A stretch of DNA of 64,000 nt from Phytophthora colocasiae (taxonomy: Eukaryota > Oomycota > Peronosporomycetes > Peronosporales > Peronosporaceae): positions 806,001 through 870,000 of the forward strand of contig JAGKQI010000054.1 in NCBI GenBank assembly GCA_018806915.1, given 5' to 3'. Below are positions 34,243-44,842 of this stretch, piece after piece. Position numbers and translations under genes: made by a program. Below the pieces are notes generated by a model. That model had not been told where the DNA came from, did not search any database, and saw only the letters and a program-made list of their open reading frames with translations. How positions within the stretch are numbered: position 1 is the stretch's first letter; each line of letters opens with the position of its first letter.

Positions 34243-35694
34243 CTATTCGGAGTCGGCGATCTCGATCCGGCTGCCACGGCGAATCTGGCCCCAACCAATA
34301 AGGCGCCAATGCTTGTCAATTCGGCGACTGATAGCAATCTTCTCTCCCTCCTGCGTGCACACGGGGACCGTGAGCAGAATCTTAGCAAGATCCTGCTTCA
34401 CAGCCAGCACCTTGCCACCCGTGGCCGTCGAACCGATGTTGACCATGAGCACCTCAGCCTTTGAGAGCTTTTGCACCTTGGACGCCTTGCTGCCCTCCTG
34501 GGTCTTCACACCCAGCAGACGCTTCAACAAGTAGAAATTGATTTCGAGCTCCGTGAACACGTGCGGCAGGCTGCCCTTCAGACCCAGCACCTGACCCACC
34601 AGACGATCCGAACGCGTGAGCGTCGGGTCAATGTGCGTTCCTACACCGATAAGACCACCGGGGACGGCGAACTGCAGGTCGTTCTTCTCCGCGTACAGCG
34701 ACACAATCCGCGAGAAAATAGGCACACACGTCATCTTGCCCTCCTCATCCTTGCTGACGATACCAGGGCGCACTTCGATCTCGTCACCCACACGCAGCAC
34801 ACCCTCGAGGATGGAGCCACCAGCAACACCACCCTTCAGGTTCTCAACGTCTTCACCGGGCTTGTTGACATCGAACGAACGGATGACAATGAGCTTGGGC
34901 TTCGATGTGAAGTCACGCTTCGGGATGGGAATGTTGCGGCAGATGTACTCGCAGACCACGTCCACGTTGTACTTCAGCACAGCCGAGATCGGGATAATAG
35001 GAGCATCGTGGGCGACCGTACCGGCCACGAACTTCTTAATCTGCTCGTGCTGGGCCACAGCGGCGTCCTCCTTAATCAAATCCACCTTGTTCTGCAGGAT
35101 GATGATGTTCTGAAGACGCATGATCTCAATAGCAGCCAAGTGCTCGGACGTCTGCGGCTGCGGGCACACTTCATTGCCGGCCACCAGCAGCAACGCGGCA
35201 TCCATGACGGCGGCTCCGTTAAGCATCGTAGCCATGAGAATGTCGTGACCAGGACAGTCGACGAAAGACACGTGACGCTGCAGCACCCACGTGGTCTTCT
35301 CATCATTCTCATCCACAAAGCGGTCAGGCTTGGAGCTGCCGAACGCGCGGTAGCACCCGATGCCCGTGCCGTTCTCGGCGCGGTAGATCTTGGCATTGGC
35401 ATAACCGAGCTTGATGGTAATGTTACGCTCCAGTTCGTTCTTGAAGCGCACCGTCTGCACACCCGAGATGGCCTTCACCACTGTAGATTTACCGTGGGCG
35501 ACATGACCAATCGTTCCGATGTTGATGGTAGCCTGAAATATATAACTTACCATTAGAAAACATCTTCAATAAACGCCCCAGGGTTATTGCCATACCTGAC
35601 GACTGATAACCTCCGGCGTCAGCGGGGTGAGCTCTTCAATCTTGAGCTTCGTCAGGTCTTGCACCGCCAGGTGCTTCTGTACGAGTTCCGGCAT
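34243..35694 (-). CDS. EIF2S3: Translation initiation factor eIF2 subunit gamma
   Basis: GTPase subunit of eIF2, which delivers initiator Met-tRNA to the 40S subunit. Two exons (35694..35596 and 35532..34243; intron 35595..35533) give 462 residues. The short first exon encodes the typical leader LAVQDLTKL and EVISRQ, joined in frame to [18 protein letters not shown]1 is GHVAHGKST (~42-50), G3 is DCPGHD and G4 is NKVD. Two beta-barrel domains follow ([32 protein letters not shown]). It ends in [12 protein letters not shown]. Taking the second exon's open frame alone would give a false MVSYIFQ start that reads out of the intron. Confidence 0.93.
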
Positions 35695-36049
35695 CGATGA
35701 AAAGGGGGGGGTCTATTATTTCAAAATAAGAACGGTTAATTAATGCTGCTGCATGTAAACCAAGCGTAATTTATCCCCGCATCGGCCCCAGAGCGCCACA
35801 TAACTTGTGAGCAGCGTACGCGGGCGTCACAGCGTCGACACTCACCTGCTCGAGCGCGGTCCTAAGATTCTCTCAAGCCACTGGACGCCAAAGGGGAAGC
35901 GATGAGGAAAAATCTGCTGGCGGACGGCACTTGGTGTGGTGGACACCATTATAAATGGAGTGGTACACACAACAATATATTGTCGGTTTTTTATTTATTT
36001 ATTCCTTGAAGCGACGTTGCGGAACGCTTCAACCTGCTCGGAGGCGGCC
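35695..36049. other. Divergent intergenic region
   Basis: A 355-bp promoter region between eIF2-gamma and CFAP57. It contains an eight-base G run just upstream of the eIF2-gamma start and a T-rich stretch near 35,985-36,005. No gene or RNA seen. Confidence 0.45.
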
Positions 36050-39000
36050 ATGACGGGCACCGCCAGCACCAGCAGCAGCGCACCGGGGCTCATTCATCGG
36101 TAAGATATCATCAATTAATAGTATACTATGTATTAAAGCTAACAGTAGATGTTACTAGCCACTTCTTCGGTCTAAAGGGGAGTGTACACAATACTGTCGC
36201 GTTCGCAGAAGAGAGCGTACTCATATACCCGTGCGGTCACAACGTTATCATCTACAATCTTGAGTCTAAGGAACAGCAGTTCATACATGGAGTTGAATCT
36301 AATGGACGAGGCATCACAGCACTCGCTGTTTCGCCCAACAAGCGCTACGTGGCTGTGGCGGAGCAGGCGGAGCGAGCCGTCGTGCACATCCACGACCTCA
36401 ACACGTTACGACGCCGTAAGACGTTGACGCTTAGTGACGGACAAGCAGACACATGTGTCTGGGTCGCCTTTTCGGGTGACAGCAAGTACTGCGTCACACA
36501 GGGAGGCGCACCGGACTGGATCTTGTCGCTTTGGTTGTGGGAGAAGGCCAAACTGCTCGCGTGCGTCAAGGCCTCGACGCCGCAAGGCAATGCAGTGCAT
36601 CAAGCAGATTTCAGTCCAATCGACCCGATGACGATCTGTGTGAGTGGTAACGGATTGCTCAAGTTTTTCCGATTTCTGGACGGACAGCTCCGACTACAGG
36701 CGACGCCACTAAAGCGAGAACCTGCGCACTTCCTACGCCACGCTTGGGTCTCGGACGATCGTGTTGTAGCGTCCGCTGATTCAGGGGAATTGTGGCTTTT
36801 TGAGCAGTTTGAGTTTAGACAGATCTTAACACCGGCAACCACTGGAACGACAGGCGATGGCAGCTTTATGAACTCGTTGCTAGGTTACTCGAAGGGGTTC
36901 GTCTGCGGCGGGTCTGGTGGTTGTGTACGCATCTACGACCGAAGCGACGACGGAGGATCTCGCGAGTACTACAAGAAGGCGAAGACATTTCGAATTGAAG
37001 GTGATACCAGCACGATCAAGGACTTAGCGATCAGTCCCAGTGAAGACCTGCTTGTGTGTTCGCTTGAAAACAACCAACTGTACGCGCTGACACTCTCAAG
37101 CACCGACATTCTCAAAGAAGATGCCATGAATTTCGAGCTCGTCTCGACTGCCTTTCACGCGCCGAGTGGTAATGGGAGCAGTCATATCACTGGACTTGAC
37201 ACGTGTATTCGCAAGCCGCTAGTTGTCACGTGTGCACTAGATCGGTCTGTGAGGGTGTGGAATTATCTGGACAAATCGACCGATATCCTTAAATTCTTCC
37301 GTGAAGACGCTTTATGCGTGGCGTTCCATCCGTCAGGCCTACACGTTGTTGTGGGTTTCACTGACAAGCTTCGGATGCTCAATGTCCTCATGGACGACAT
37401 CCGCTCTTGTCGTGAATTTGCCATCAAAGGCTGTCGTGAAGTTCGGTTCTCGAATGGTGGTCAATTCTTCGCGGCTGCTAACAACAATGTCGTTCACGTA
37501 TACGCTACGTACACGGGTGAGCTATTGGCTGTACTGCGAGGGCATTCGAATCGGGTGACAGCTCTATCATGGAAGCCTGATGATCGACGATTACTCTCTT
37601 GTGGTGCGGATGGTGCAGTACTGCTGTGGAGTCTACGCGGGGCATCGAAAGTTGGTGACGGTCATTCTCAAGCTCGTTGTTCATACATTGACGCTGCGTT
37701 ATCTCCCGAAGGAGAAGTAGCGTTCGTCACAGGTTCTGACAATATGTTGAAAGAAATAGATATGGCAACAGGTGTTGCCCGGACCGAGCATTGGACTGGC
37801 GGAGGTGGAGCTACGTTGGGTCCAATAGCCCTCGCTACGTCACAGCAAGTGCTGTTCGTCGGATCCGCGGAGCCTGGTCGTCCTGGTACGGTGAGATTAT
37901 ACCGTTTACCGCTTGAGAAAGATCATCCGCCTCCTACGCTGGCACTGCTGACTGGAATCGGGCAAGTATCTCCAGGCTCCATCTTGTCCCCGGGCCAGAA
38001 TGGACCGCTAGTAGCTGCTTCAGCAGGCGGAGGCTCAGTGTCCCAGTCATACACAGAGTATCACTGCCATGACCTCCCAGTGTCACGGCTTCGCCTATCG
38101 TTCGACAATCAGTTTCTCTTCTCTGCTGGAGAAGATGGCTCGTTGTGCATATTTGAGACACAAAACGTTATCGGGAAAGGAGGTGGAAATGGTGTTAGCC
38201 CTGGAGTTGGGGCAACTGGGTCGAGAGAGACACGAAGTGAAAGCACAACGGCTGGAGGGGGCGGTAACGGAGCTAATGGCTCAGGGCTACCCTTTGCGGA
38301 GGAAATCCTGGTAACCAAGTCCGATTTGGAGGAGAAGAACCGTCTCATGAACGAACTCAAGTCAAAGGTGGATGAATTGACACTGCACAACGAGTATCAG
38401 CTTCGGTTGAAGGATCTCAACTACAAGGAGAAAATCAAGGAGGTCTCGGACAAATTTACAGCCGAGTTGACACAAGATAGACAACGTTGCGGCGACCTGC
38501 AGAATGACAAGAATGAAATGGAGAATGAATATCAAAAGAAAATGCGTGAAATGGCTGCAACACACCGAAGTGAAGTGCAGGAGCTGAAAACCACATACGA
38601 AGCTAAGGTAGAAGCTGAGAAGGCGCGGTATGCTGCTCTGGAGCAGGCACGTGGTGAGCAGAACACTCGATTTGAAGAGGAAAATCATCTACTTGTCGAG
38701 AGCCACACGCAATTTCTAGCTGAAATGACGACCGAATACGACCAAAAAGTAGCTCATGAGCAGGAACTGCAGGCTGTGTGCGCTCGCTCCAAGGACGAGC
38801 TCATCACGTCAAATGAATCTCTCAAGCGAGCTCTTGAAGAGGATGCTGAACTTGAAGTGGAGGAGCTAAAGACCAAATACGAGCTCAAGCTGTCGGATGA
38901 GCGCGAAGCCACTTTGCGCCTCAAAGGTGAGAACGGAATCATGAAGAAGAAGTTCTCTGCACTGCAGAAGGACATCGAAGACCAACGTGAGGAGATCCGA

Positions 39001-40008
39001 TCTCTTGAGGAGAAGGGCAAGGAGTTGGCGGAGAATATCCGAGGGCTGGAAAAGGATATCCAAGGTCACAAGAAAGAGATCCGAGAGCGTGAAGAGACCA
39101 TTCAAGACAAGGAGAAGCGCATCTACGACCTGAAGAAGAAGAATCAGGAGCTGGAGAAATTCAAATTTGTGCTGGACTACAAGATCAAGGAGCTCAAGCG
39201 TCAGATCGAGCCGCGGGAGCAGGAAATCGCCGATATGAAGACGCAGATCGAAGAGATGGATGCTGAGTTGGAGCAGTATCATAAGAGCAATGCTGCTTTG
39301 GACCTGATGATCGGGGAGCTACGACTCAAGATGGACGGCATGCAGAAGGAGCTCAACTTGCAAGCTGCACAGGTAGCATTGGGGAAAGCATTAGTACGGC
39401 AGGTGCAGTCAGATTTACTGGGGTGCGCACAACTTCTGGATAACAAGAAGGCTCTCAAGGTTGCAGTCATGGCGCTGAACAAAAAGTATGAGGATGGAGT
39501 CACCCCTGACGCTAAAGAGCCCAACTCGCAGGCCGAGTACAACCGCCAGCGGGAATACCTAGAGAAGGAAGTGGAATCACTCAAGCGGAAGATCATGAAA
39601 GGGATGGCAATCAGCGAGAGCGAACTGCACCGACTACAGCGTGAAAACGCCGTCCTAACCACGCAGGTGAATGAATTGCGACGCGAATTCCACAACGTGC
39701 GAATGCAGACACAGGAGGTGCGTGAAGCCAAGTACCAGTCCACCATGTCGATTGCCAACAGTGCAGCGAACAAGAAGCTCTCCGTCAGCAGTGAAGTCAT
39801 GCGAGAGCGGAAGGAGAAGATGAGGGAGGCAGAATTCCAGAAAGACCACATTCAGCAGCTCAAGGACCGCATCACAGAGCTGCAGAAGACTCTCGGTGGT
39901 GATCTAAAGTTCGCACTGACAGGATCCAGCAATTCTCCTCAGCACAGACAGCAGCAGTACACCAGGAAACCAGTTCCACCATCGTCCCAGCGGCTTCCTC
40001 CTGTATAA
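36050..40008 (+). CDS. CFAP57: CFAP57 (WDR65-type) WD40 and coiled-coil protein
   Basis: Axonemal protein that in other flagellates links the regulatory complex to inner dynein arms. Two exons (36050..36099 and 36159..40008; 59-bp intron, donor GTAAGA, phase 2) give 1,299 residues, close to the animal protein. The short first exon ends in LIHR and joins HFFGLKGSVHNTVAF, the conserved beginning of the WD40 region. About twelve WD-like repeats follow (VRVWNYLDKS, VTALSWKPDDRRLLSCGADG, LRLSFDNQFLFSAGEDGSLCIF) up to residue ~640. A Gly-rich linker leads into a ~550-residue coiled coil. The assignment rests on this architecture and on the GNNVxIYN-like and ALAVSPNKRYVAVAE segments near the start. 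Confidence 0.86.
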
Positions 40009-40111
40009 TACCAATCATATTTCCCACAGTTTTTTTTTACTGTCCTGGTCGTCCTGAACTTGTGCGCTTGGCCCGCGTGTACATTGTTGCGCTTTGTCGA
40101 ATCATACGTGT

Positions 40112-40527
40112 CTACAATTCACAATACATTAAATTAGAGTTCTTCGAAATACAGCAAATCTTGAGTAGCCGTACATATTGCTGGAGATGTTGCGAGATAT
40201 TGATACGGTCAGGAATGTGTACGTACAGCACCGTCTTGCCCATGACGAATACTTCATCCAGCATTAACTTCTCACCCTGGAAATAACAGCAACAATTAAG
40301 CTAAAAATAATCAAAATAACAAGAGGTAATAAAACTTGTCTAACGTTGGGTTTAGTCTCGCATGCGTCTAGAAGCGTAAAGTCCATATCCTGAACGACCT
40401 CCTGCACCACACCCTCCAGAATCGAATCGTTCTTCAAGTCGATGCGTACACGTAGACCTACGAAGCTCTTGAGCAGCAGCAACAACGAGCGCGGCTTGCG
40501 TCTCTTCCTCCGTCCCGCATCCGCCAT
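40112..40527 (-). CDS. LSM10: LSm10-like Sm-fold protein
   Basis: Small Sm-fold protein. Two exons (40527..40345 and 40276..40112; 68-bp intron, donor GTTAGA) give 115 residues. Sm motif 1 is FVGLRVRIDLKNDSILEG with VVQDMDFTLLDA. Sm motif 2 is LDEVFVMGKTVLYVHIPD followed by RINI. The F-V-x-G-x-x-V-x-Y-V-H-I-P-D form of motif 2 is characteristic of animal LSm10, where it replaces SmD1 in the U7 snRNP that processes histone pre-mRNA. SmD1 proteins instead have an I-R-G-N-x-I-R-Y-x-x-x-P-D form and an Arg-Gly tail, absent here. The basic N-terminus (RRKRRKPR) is unusual. The Sm fold is secure and the LSm10 label is likely. A divergent SmD1 paralogue is the alternative. Confidence 0.75.
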
Positions 40528-40712
40528 CTATAAAAAAATGCCATCTAAAACTACACTGGTACACTGTACCATTTTATTTTCGTACTTAAGATGAAGTCAG
40601 TGCGCAGCCATTAGTTTCGTACTTAGGAAAGTGGCCAGTGTGGAATTTTATCGGCGACAAGCGAAGGAGTGACCAAGCAGCATCTACTCGCTGTCTTCAT
40701 CTGGCTATTACG

Positions 40713-41534
40713 ATGGGACCCCGTGGATCTGGACGCCGTTTGAACGACCAGGAGCGTATGGAGATCCTGGAGATTGTACAGCGCGAAGCAAAAGTGAAGA
40801 ACGTGGACTTGGCGAAGCGCTACGGCGTGTCGGAAGGAGCCATTCGCAAGCTCAAGCAGATGGAGAGTGCCGTCCGCAATCGCTACTTAATGGGCAATGA
40901 ACACAACCGAGACAAGCGTAAACGAGGTGGATTCAAGCGCAATGCAGCCTTTGAACAGGAGCTCTACCAGTGGATCGTGCGGATGCGAGAGTCGCAGCCG
41001 TATCAGCTCATGCCGCTCACAGGTACAGCTGTGCGGCAACAAGCGGTCATTATGTCCAAGAACTACGAGAAAATGGCCAATTTTAAGGCGTCACCCGGGT
41101 GGTTCGCGCGCTTCTGCTCGCGTCACCAATTGGATCCGTCCATTAGAGACGCTGCGGCTGCCACAGCAGCGGCGGCCGATGACACGACGTTCCTCATGGA
41201 TTCACTCACGGCTCCTGTGACGCAGTCGCAAGCTATGGAACTAGTTACCGCAGCAGCGGGTATTGATCCTGACGGAACGGAAGAAGAAGCCAAGACGGAC
41301 GCGCCATCCATCGACGAACAAGTGCAGCAGGCTGCACGCGAGCACAACGAGGCGGCGCTACGTGCTGCTGCAGCTAAAATCGGTGAGGCACCGACGGATA
41401 CGTCGACGAAAACGGGTGAAGCATCGGACACCGAGTCGGAATCGAAGCCCAAGATTCAAACGAAGAAGGAACAATACGGTATTGTCTCGGCCGTGACGGT
41501 GGCGGACGACGAGATCTTCAGCCTCGGACTATAG
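40713..41534 (+). CDS. CENP-B/Psq-type helix-turn-helix DNA-binding protein
   Basis: Single exon, 273 residues. The N-terminus (~8-60) is a Psq/CENP-B-like helix-turn-helix (RLNDQERMEILEIV, NVDLAKRYGVSEGAIRKL). A second, Tc5-type CENP-B box-binding helix-turn-helix follows (~80-150), ending in FKASPGWFARFCSRHQL. The rest is Ala/Glu/Thr-rich, with no DDE transposase catalytic core. That is what a DNA-binding protein derived from a pogo/Tc5-like transposase would look like (inference). The start at 40713 is the first ATG; the open frame extends upstream only through a GTG. It is divergent from the LSm10 gene, with 185 bp between them. Its target genes cannot be inferred. Confidence 0.8.
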   Translation: MGPRGSGRRLNDQERMEILEIVQREAKVKNVDLAKRYGVSEGAIRKLKQMESAVRNRYLMGNEHNRDKRKRGGFKRNAAFEQELYQWIVRMRESQPYQLMPLTGTAVRQQAVIMSKNYEKMANFKASPGWFARFCSRHQLDPSIRDAAAATAAAADDTTFLMDSLTAPVTQSQAMELVTAAAGIDPDGTEEEAKTDAPSIDEQVQQAAREHNEAALRAAAAKIGEAPTDTSTKTGEASDTESESKPKIQTKKEQYGIVSAVTVADDEIFSLGL

Positions 41535-41740
41535 TTTATTCATGTCAATCAATACACGCTGCTTCTTGAGCACTTGCAAGATGTGTCCGTCCCTCCCTCT
41601 TTATGACGATATGAAACGTAGTAGGTATCTTGATTCGACGTTGCGATCTTGCAAATCTAGAAGACACGCCCGGGCGCCGACCACGTGGTATCAATTCTCA
41701 ATAAGCTCCTGTACTAGTACACGATAAAAAGACGTCGAAG

Positions 41741-43465
41741 ATGCTAGCGCACGAGAACGTAAAGACCCAAAACATGTTCAGTTCACTGTCGAAGAGCAAT
41801 AGCGTGGGGAGTAACAGCACTGCAAGTGTCAGTGACACGCCTACGTCAATTAAGAAGAAGAACAAGAAGAAGAAAAATAAATCCAGTAACGAGAACAATC
41901 GGAAATCCGAGCCACAAGACGAAAACACGTCGCAACTGCCTCTAGCGAAGAGACTGGAGGTAGCTGCAGCTATATCTGACACCCACGCGGCGTTAGTGGG
42001 GCTTCTAGGATGGAGCAGACTGTACGTGCACACGGAGACGATCCTCGCCTTCTTCCAGAGTGACGCGCTGTCGTTACTATTGAGTAATGTACTACGTTCC
42101 CGACCTGCTCCTGCTGTGCTGGACAACCTAGAAGCTCTATTGGCCAACTGCTTGTCAATGGAGAGCAGTTCCGAGCATCGACGGATGGCTGGAGACGTTG
42201 TGGCAGCCGTGAGAGCCATCACAGATCAGTTGCAAGACGCTGTAGACGACACGGAGGACGTCAACGCCGAAGCGGAACGTGCTGCTAAGGGGTTAAGTCG
42301 TCTGGTGCGTGCTTACGCGCTCTCGTTGCACGGTGTGGACTTGGATTCACCGCTGACGAGGGACGTGCAGGAGTTGGAAGCTCAGATCAGTCAAGTGAGT
42401 AAGGCAGATAAAGCTGTGAGTGGTCAAACTATCCGGGAATCGTTCCAGCGTCGGGATCTGCGCAGTGACGCCTTGTCACTGCATGAAACGCGACTGAAGA
42501 AACTTACCAAGTTGGTTGAGGAGCGAGTGCAGAGCTCCGAGCAACAGGATGATGTAGAGGAGGAAGCGGAGGAAGAAGAACGTCAAGAAGATGACGGACA
42601 AACTGCAGAAGATGAAGAATTGATGCAAGAAGTGACGAAGAAGTTACAGGAGATGCAGGATCGCAAGGACGCCAAGTTGAATCCGTTACTTGAGAAGAAG
42701 ACGGTGACGAGTGCGGAGGTCCAGACGCTACGACAGAAGCAGGAGGACCTTGAGCAGCAATTGCGTGCAGTCAAGACAGAGCTGCAGCGTGCAGTTAGTG
42801 AACAGCATCAAGCTGACGAAGAGATTCGAGCGGTGGAGGAACTCTTCATCGCTGATACTGCGCGGTTCCGTGCTGAGCATCAGCATGTGACGCGCAGGTT
42901 TTCCAGAGCGCAACGGCGTCGCGTTATCACGACGGAGGTGCGTCGAGTGGAGAACGAGGTGCGTCAGGCTCGGCTTGCGCACAGTCAAGTACACGCGCTG
43001 CGTGCTAAGCAGACGGCATGTGCCTCTCAGCAGCTTGAAGCTTCGTTGAACTACTTCGAAAGCGAATTGCCGTGCGTCAAGTTCATGTTGTCACGAGTGG
43101 AGGAGAACGAGGCCAAACTGGTGCCTGTGCGTGGTGAAATCGCGTCGTATCGAGCGTTGGGCGTGTCGACAGTTGCTCAAGAACTCGAAGACAAGGCTGC
43201 AGAGCTGGAAGCGCACGTGGCAGAAGATCGGAATTGTTTGTTGGCGCTGCGTAAGCGCGACGAGGAGCTGCTGGGTAATATGCGCCGTATTCTGACGGAA
43301 CCATCGTTGCATGACGCTCGAGCTGGCATTGAAGAGAGAATCAAGCACGAGTCGCAACGCATGATTGACTATGTTAGCAAGCTTTACGAGAGCAGCAATT
43401 TACTGACTGAAACCACTAGTGGTGACCCAAAGAGCAACGGGGCAATTGGCTCCAAGAAGCAGTGA
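41741..43465 (+). CDS. Coiled-coil protein of unknown function
   Basis: Single exon, 574 residues, not recognised. The first ~65 residues are low complexity with a Lys/Asn run (KKKNKKKKNK). A helical segment (~70-185) has Ala/Leu-rich repeats reminiscent of an armadillo-like fold. From ~200 to ~545 it is a long coiled coil with Glu/Arg-rich heptads and an acidic stretch around 275-290. No transmembrane segment or signal peptide is visible. Codon use and GC content resemble the neighbouring housekeeping genes, so it is likely a real gene. Confidence 0.7.
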   Translation: MLAHENVKTQNMFSSLSKSNSVGSNSTASVSDTPTSIKKKNKKKKNKSSNENNRKSEPQDENTSQLPLAKRLEVAAAISDTHAALVGLLGWSRLYVHTETILAFFQSDALSLLLSNVLRSRPAPAVLDNLEALLANCLSMESSSEHRRMAGDVVAAVRAITDQLQDAVDDTEDVNAEAERAAKGLSRLVRAYALSLHGVDLDSPLTRDVQELEAQISQVSKADKAVSGQTIRESFQRRDLRSDALSLHETRLKKLTKLVEERVQSSEQQDDVEEEAEEEERQEDDGQTAEDEELMQEVTKKLQEMQDRKDAKLNPLLEKKTVTSAEVQTLRQKQEDLEQQLRAVKTELQRAVSEQHQADEEIRAVEELFIADTARFRAEHQHVTRRFSRAQRRRVITTEVRRVENEVRQARLAHSQVHALRAKQTACASQQLEASLNYFESELPCVKFMLSRVEENEAKLVPVRGEIASYRALGVSTVAQELEDKAAELEAHVAEDRNCLLALRKRDEELLGNMRRILTEPSLHDARAGIEERIKHESQRMIDYVSKLYESSNLLTETTSGDPKSNGAIGSKKQ

Positions 43466-43521
43466 TGGAACAGTTAGCCGGAGCTGAATGAATGGCTTTT
43501 CTCGATTCGTGGGAACGTTTT

Positions 43522-43880
43522 TCAGCGCTTTTCTTCATACTGAGCCGTACGAAGTCTGTCCTTCTTCACTTTGGGCGCATATGCTAACATGAAAACGTTA
43601 CAGAGTAGGTCAACTTGTAACTTAAACACTGTTTGCTCGTGCCTGACCACCTCAGCGAATTTCCAACGTAGCTTCCGGTATAGTATTATCATCCAGACAA
43701 AAATCATTAGTACAGCAAAACACAAGATGATCTTTGCTACTCCCCAACAGCTTCTCAAACGTCTCCTTCGCGTCTTCGTCTCCTTCAAACGAGTCTTCTT
43801 TGCTCACAACTTGAAGCAGAAAACCACGTTTCCAGTATTGTTACATCACCAAAATCACGAACGCCAACGCAACGTCACTT
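43522..43880 (-). pseudogene. Relic of the multi-pass membrane family (copy 1)
   Basis: Decayed 3' part of the family described under the gene that follows. Reading the minus strand from ~43,880, fragments TLALAFVIL, then VSKEDSFEGDEDAKETFEKLL, then GVAKIILCFAVLMIF match the intact copies in order but sit in different frames and are interrupted by a stop. The first two-thirds of the gene are missing. It therefore represents an old, truncated copy rather than the 88-residue protein that its longest frame would suggest. Confidence 0.65.
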
Positions 43881-43900
43881 GAGTTAAACCATGAGCAGCT

Positions 43901-44842
43901 TTACACCGTTCCATAGTTTGTATTTTGCCGTTCGTTCAATAACCTGATACGCACAGACTGGAAGAAATTGTAAGAACTCTTTGACGTCAACTTGCAGCTT
44001 GAGCAACGCTTACTCACCAGTGTATCCTCTCGATGTCCCGCAGCTATCGACACGATAGACACAAAAAGAAGTGCTATGGTAAACCCGAGCGACATGTCTT
44101 CTGCTACTTCGTGCAGCTTCTTGAACGTTTTCTTGACGTCGTCGTCTCCTTCGTAATCTTCTCTATTGGTAGACTGAAACAAGAACCACTGGGCAACGAT
44201 CATCACTACTGAATCACTAGTTTGGCCGAAAACAACAAATGGCAACACCAGCATTGAAATCATCACTCGAACGTAAACGTCGTAGCTGAAAATGCTACCG
44301 TGGATATACTGAGCCACGTCCAGAAGCCCGAAGATGAGAGCACCAGTCAGCCACCAGAAGTAAAGACGTATTGAGCAATTCCCAACAACAATGATGACGA
44401 AATACCGAAAAGTGTAGAACAATCGCCGGTTGTTAGCCAAGTAGAGGGGCAACGACCCACACCATACTAAGCTTAAAGCGATAATAGCCATGTATCTCCA
44501 CTTCAGTAGCTTGAAAACTAACCAGAGCCAAGCACAAGTTGCAGCCACTTTTGCAGCCACGTTGAGATAAAGTAGCTCGTTGGCTCCTTCGGTGGAGTAT
44601 CGCTCGATAAATGTGCCAGTTGTCGTCTTTGGGCTGATCAACACATTAAACAGGAAGCACCCGAACATGTATAACGCCACACGTAGTACACTACTTGGTG
44701 GTGCGATCAGATTGTAGAGCTCTTGCACGTCACCACACGACGAAGTTGAGTGCATGGTGGATAGAACAGCCCAAAAGCTGGAGAACAGCGTCAATATTTG
44801 CGCCACAAGTAGGATCGTCTCCTTAACGGTCTCAAGTGACAT
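43901..44842 (-). CDS. Multi-pass membrane protein, cluster family (copy 2)
   Basis: Unrecognised integral membrane protein. Two exons (44842..44018 and 43957..43901) give 293 residues. About eight hydrophobic segments are visible, including ETILLVAQILTLFSSFWAVL, VALYMFGCFLFNVLI, AATCAWLWLVFKLL, MAIIALSLVWCGSLPLYLA, YFWWLTGALIFGLLDVAQY and FTIALLFVSIVSIA. Family-wide signatures are WRYxAIIAL..WCGSLPLYL, DVAQYIHGSIFSYDVY, an acidic E-G-D-D-D-V-K-K-T loop and a terminal exon ending in YGTV. The 60-bp intron (GTGAGT...TTCCAG) contains no stop and is a multiple of three, so unspliced mRNA would also be translatable. ATG 44842 is preferred because the upstream ATG 44902 lies in a non-coding segment that is repeated elsewhere. 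Function unknown. Confidence 0.75.
   Translation of the reverse strand: MSLETVKETILLVAQILTLFSSFWAVLSTMHSTSSCGDVQELYNLIAPPSSVLRVALYMFGCFLFNVLISPKTTTGTFIERYSTEGANELLYLNVAAKVAATCAWLWLVFKLLKWRYMAIIALSLVWCGSLPLYLANNRRLFYTFRYFVIIVVGNCSIRLYFWWLTGALIFGLLDVAQYIHGSIFSYDVYVRVMISMLVLPFVVFGQTSDSVVMIVAQWFLFQSTNREDYEGDDDVKKTFKKLHEVAEDMSLGFTIALLFVSIVSIAAGHREDTLVSKRCSSCKLTSKSSYNFFQSVRIRLLNERQNTNYGTV

Noticed and set aside
34471..35556. 361-codon plus-strand frame over eIF2-gamma
   Set aside because: It lies wholly antisense to a conserved GTPase and has low-complexity His/Arg/Leu composition.
43522..43788. 88-residue single-pass membrane protein
   Set aside because: Other frames of the same strand show it is the tail of a frameshifted copy of the clustered membrane family.
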